A program made the translations under genes and the position numbers. This document shows positions 5,644 through 6,936 of a stretch of 6,936 bases of DNA, one piece after another. This stretch comes from Dehalococcoidia bacterium UBA5629 (GTDB lineage Bacteria > Chloroflexota > Dehalococcoidia > GIF9 > UBA5629). A model generated the notes under the pieces. That model was not told where the DNA came from. It saw only the letters and a program-made list of their open reading frames with translations, and did not search any database. The stretch is from assembly GCA_002421445.1 (NCBI GenBank), contig DIKB01000122.1:1-6936 (forward strand), read 5' to 3'. The stretch's first letter is position 1; the number at the start of each line of letters is the position of its first letter.

Positions 5644-6210
5644 TCAATTCCTCATTTTCTTCAACGTTGACGCCATGGCTTTTCCGAATCCCCAGACAGT
5701 GGTCATCCCCTCTTCATCCTTCAATACATCACCTTTGTTACGACCGAACGCGATATTCCAGTACGTTGATCCCGGAATGATCATACCCTGAATGAGAAAC
5801 CAGAAATTAAGCTCTGCCAGCGCAAAATTATGGCCGACACGGCGTGCCACCACCAGGGGACCGCCAACCTTCCCTGTAAAAGCCTTGTTATTATTCCGCG
5901 CAATATAGCCGGCGCGCTCGCTGAATGACTTCATCAATCCTGAAGCGGAGCCGAAGTATACAGGTGCGGATAGTATAATGCCGTCAGCCTGTTTCATTTT
6001 CAAGTAGATCGGAAAAAGATCATCCTTGATGGAGCACTGTTCTCCCTTCAAACAGGCCATGCAGGCATTGCACGGACGTATGTCCAGTCCGGCGAGGCGG
6101 ACAATCTCGGTATCTATCCCTTCCTCGGCAATAGCTTTAAGTGTATGTGCGGTCAATAGTTCCGTATTGCCATTTATTCTCGGGCTGCCGACGATGCCGA
6201 TGACGTTCAT
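5644..6210 (-). CDS. Iron-sulfur flavoprotein / NADPH-dependent FMN reductase family protein
   Basis: This 188-residue protein is a flavodoxin-fold redox protein of the Isf type. Residues 3-16 (VIGIVGSPRINGNT) are the FMN phosphate-binding loop. Cys47, Cys50, Cys53 and Cys59 (CNACMACLKGEQC, CX2CX2CX5C) form the compact motif that binds a [4Fe-4S] cluster in Isf proteins. SAPVYFGSASGLMKSF (81-96) is the conserved second flavin-contact region. Known relatives pass electrons from ferredoxin or NAD(P)H and can reduce oxygen or hydrogen peroxide in anaerobes; the partner here is unknown. GGAGGT (6217-6222, minus strand) is 6 bases from ATG 6210. A TACAAT -10-like box lies at 6231-6236 on the minus strand, without a clear -35. 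It diverges from a rightward redox gene series, which suggests a shared stress role. Confidence 0.88.
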   Translation of the reverse strand: MNVIGIVGSPRINGNTELLTAHTLKAIAEEGIDTEIVRLAGLDIRPCNACMACLKGEQCSIKDDLFPIYLKMKQADGIILSAPVYFGSASGLMKSFSERAGYIARNNNKAFTGKVGGPLVVARRVGHNFALAELNFWFLIQGMIIPGSTYWNIAFGRNKGDVLKDEEGMTTVWGFGKAMASTLKKMRN

Positions 6211-6320
6211 GATGTAACCTCCGTGAGCGAATTGTATTCTTGAATGCCCATTATAGAACTGAACGATGCAGTATTCAATGTGTCTGATTCTACAATTTTA
6301 CGATTACTACTGTTACAAGG

Positions 6321-6329
6321 TGCTATAAT
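6321..6329 (+). promoter_or_regulatory. Extended -10 promoter for the rightward redox genes
   Basis: TGC-TATAAT is a perfect -10 box with the TGn extension that can replace a -35. No good -35 is visible at 16-18 bases upstream. The expected start is near 6336, just before GGAGGA (6345-6350) and GTG 6357, giving a leader of about 20 bases. Confidence 0.6.
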
Positions 6330-6356
6330 AGTTTAAATGGCAATGGAGGATAGCTT

Positions 6357-6521
6357 GTGGGAAAGGCAGTAATCACACTCGATGCTCAGGATGTGGATAG
6401 ATTGGAGCAGGTGCTGATGGATCGGGATATCGAAGCAGCATGGCAATTGCTCGCTGAGCTACGCACACTGGTGAGGGTGCAAAAAGATACGCGCTGCGGG
6501 ATTGGAAAGTTGCGCACGTAG
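6357..6521 (+). CDS. Small conserved-looking protein of unknown function, 54 residues
   Basis: A GTG start (6357) sits 6 bases after GGAGGA and about 20 bases after a predicted start site, so expression signals are strong. The protein reads MGKAVITLDAQDVDRLEQVL (first residue decoded as Met), then MDRDIEAAWQLLAELRTLVR, then VQKDTRCGIGKLRT and TAG. The middle (residues 12-42) is predicted to be two amphipathic helices joined by MDRD, and the end is basic with one Cys. There is no membrane segment or recognised domain. It is first in line before the glutaredoxin and desulforedoxin-domain genes, with an 80-base gap, so a link to redox handling is possible but unproven. It is easily missed because of its length and GTG start. 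Confidence 0.65.
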   Translation: MGKAVITLDAQDVDRLEQVLMDRDIEAAWQLLAELRTLVRVQKDTRCGIGKLRT

Positions 6522-6550
6522 AGAGAAATCATCGGCTGCGTGATCCCGAT

Positions 6551-6579
6551 TTGCCCTGTACTTCGTGTCCGGTGATAAT
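6551..6579 (+). promoter_or_regulatory. Candidate internal promoter for the glutaredoxin gene
   Basis: TTGCCC (6551-6556), a 17-base spacer, then GATAAT (6574-6579): 4 of 6 and 5 of 6 matches to consensus. Transcription would start just before the GGAGGGGAG ribosome site at 6589-6597. It would allow the glutaredoxin to be made apart from the upstream small gene. Confidence 0.4.
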
Positions 6580-6601
6580 TACAATAGTGGAGGGGAGAAG
6601 C

Positions 6602-6844
6602 ATGGCGAAAAACATTAAGGTGTATTCGACTCCTCATTGTCCCTGGTGCAGGAAGACGCGGGATCTTCTGGAGGAAAATAAAATACCATACGAGAATATC
6701 GATGTCTCCGCCAGTAAAACCGCCCGTGATGAGATGATCGATAAAACAGGGCATATCAGCGTGCCGGTAATCGATATAGATGGCGATATTATCGTGGGCT
6801 ATGATGAAGCATTGCTGAGACAGAAGCTCGGTTTAGATAAATAG
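6602..6844 (+). CDS. Glutaredoxin-like protein (YruB/NrdH type)
   Basis: This 80-residue thioredoxin-fold protein starts at ATG 6602, 6 bases after a strong GGAGGGG (6589-6595). KVYSTPHCPWCRKTRDLLEE (residues 6-25) carries the redox pair Cys13-Pro-Trp-Cys16. VPVIDIDGDIIVGYDEALL (54-72) has the cis-proline Pro55 and the G-x-x-x-x-G-[FY]-[DN] ending typical of the family. The size and CPWC motif match the GlrX/YruB group found in anaerobes, which reduce protein disulfides, often without glutathione and with electrons from a thioredoxin-reductase-like enzyme. The next gene, 42 bases on, encodes an iron protein for superoxide or electron transfer, so the pair plausibly serves oxidative-stress repair. 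The in-frame upstream TTG at 6551 is rejected because it has no ribosome site. Confidence 0.9.
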   Translation: MAKNIKVYSTPHCPWCRKTRDLLEENKIPYENIDVSASKTARDEMIDKTGHISVPVIDIDGDIIVGYDEALLRQKLGLDK

Positions 6845-6886
6845 CAACGGGGATTGTACAGTTTATTATCAAGGGAGGGAAAAGAC

Positions 6887-6936
6887 ATGACAGTCAAAAA
6901 AGCTGGCGAACATTATCGCTGTAAGGTTTGCGGCAA
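6887..6936 (+). CDS. Desulforedoxin/desulfoferrodoxin-type protein (N-terminal fragment, cut by window end)
   Basis: ATG 6887 follows AAGGGAGGG (6871-6879). Only 16 full codons are present: MTVKKAGEHYRCKVCG. The Y-[KR]-C-x-x-C-G motif (Cys12, Cys15) is the start of the desulforedoxin-like iron site, Fe(Cys)4, that opens desulfoferrodoxins (superoxide reductases) and stand-alone desulforedoxins. A rubredoxin would also begin with a C-x-x-C-G motif, but the N-terminal spacing fits desulforedoxin better. The rest of the gene, including any superoxide-reductase domain, is outside the window. It probably shares a transcript with the glutaredoxin gene. Confidence 0.65.
   Translation, partial: MTVKKAGEHYRCKVCG

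Noticed and set aside
6551..6601. Upstream TTG start adding 17 residues to the glutaredoxin
   Set aside because: No ribosome site precedes it, the extra residues do not belong to the fold, and ATG 6602 has a strong GGAGGGG at ideal spacing.
6386..6754. 122-codon minus-strand open frame across the small protein and glutaredoxin genes
   Set aside because: It is antisense to a glutaredoxin with an intact CPWC motif and to a small gene with strong start signals; its product is not recognisable.

Overview
The window (6936 bases, moderate GC, with an AT-rich island around 1350-1480) looks like chromosomal DNA of an anaerobic bacterium. Three gene types point that way: an iron-sulfur flavoprotein of the Isf/NADPH-dependent FMN reductase type, a YruB-type glutaredoxin, and the start of a desulforedoxin/desulfoferrodoxin-type protein. 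A huge secreted beta-helix protein with Ig-like repeats and a C-terminal membrane anchor, without LPXTG, fits Dehalococcoidia-like Chloroflexota. That assignment is inference from protein style; no rRNA or other taxonomic marker is present.

Left part (1-758): a possible tail of an upstream gene, then a compact hicB-hicA toxin-antitoxin pair in antitoxin-first order with an 11-base overlap. Immediately after hicA lies a 30-residue tail resembling the C-terminus of a DDE transposase, followed by small inverted repeats. This looks like the worn end of an insertion sequence.

Middle (759-1799): a divergent regulator pair built like a phage CI/Cro switch. A leftward XRE-HTH/S24 (LexA/CI-like) regulator faces a rightward 69-residue HTH protein. 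The 139-base gap holds two face-to-face promoters with TTGACA -35 boxes and 17-base spacers. Each -10 box is followed directly by a palindrome starting ATTTGCA. The S24 protein has Cys where the catalytic Ser is expected. The rightward transcript appears leaderless or nearly so, and no strong separate promoter was seen for the large surface gene downstream, so the switch may also control it.

1800-5468: a 1222-residue exported protein with a signal peptide, a right-handed beta-helix, two invasin/Big_1-like Ig repeats, a further beta-rich domain, a CARDB-like domain and a C-terminal transmembrane helix.

Right part (5469-6936): a redox/oxygen-defence neighbourhood. A leftward iron-sulfur flavoprotein diverges from a rightward series: a 54-residue protein of unknown function with a GTG start, the glutaredoxin, and the cut-off desulforedoxin-domain gene. 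A short leftward ORF of 32 codons may lie between the surface gene and the flavoprotein gene. No tRNA, rRNA or CRISPR array was seen, and no stretch over 300 bases lacks a gene.
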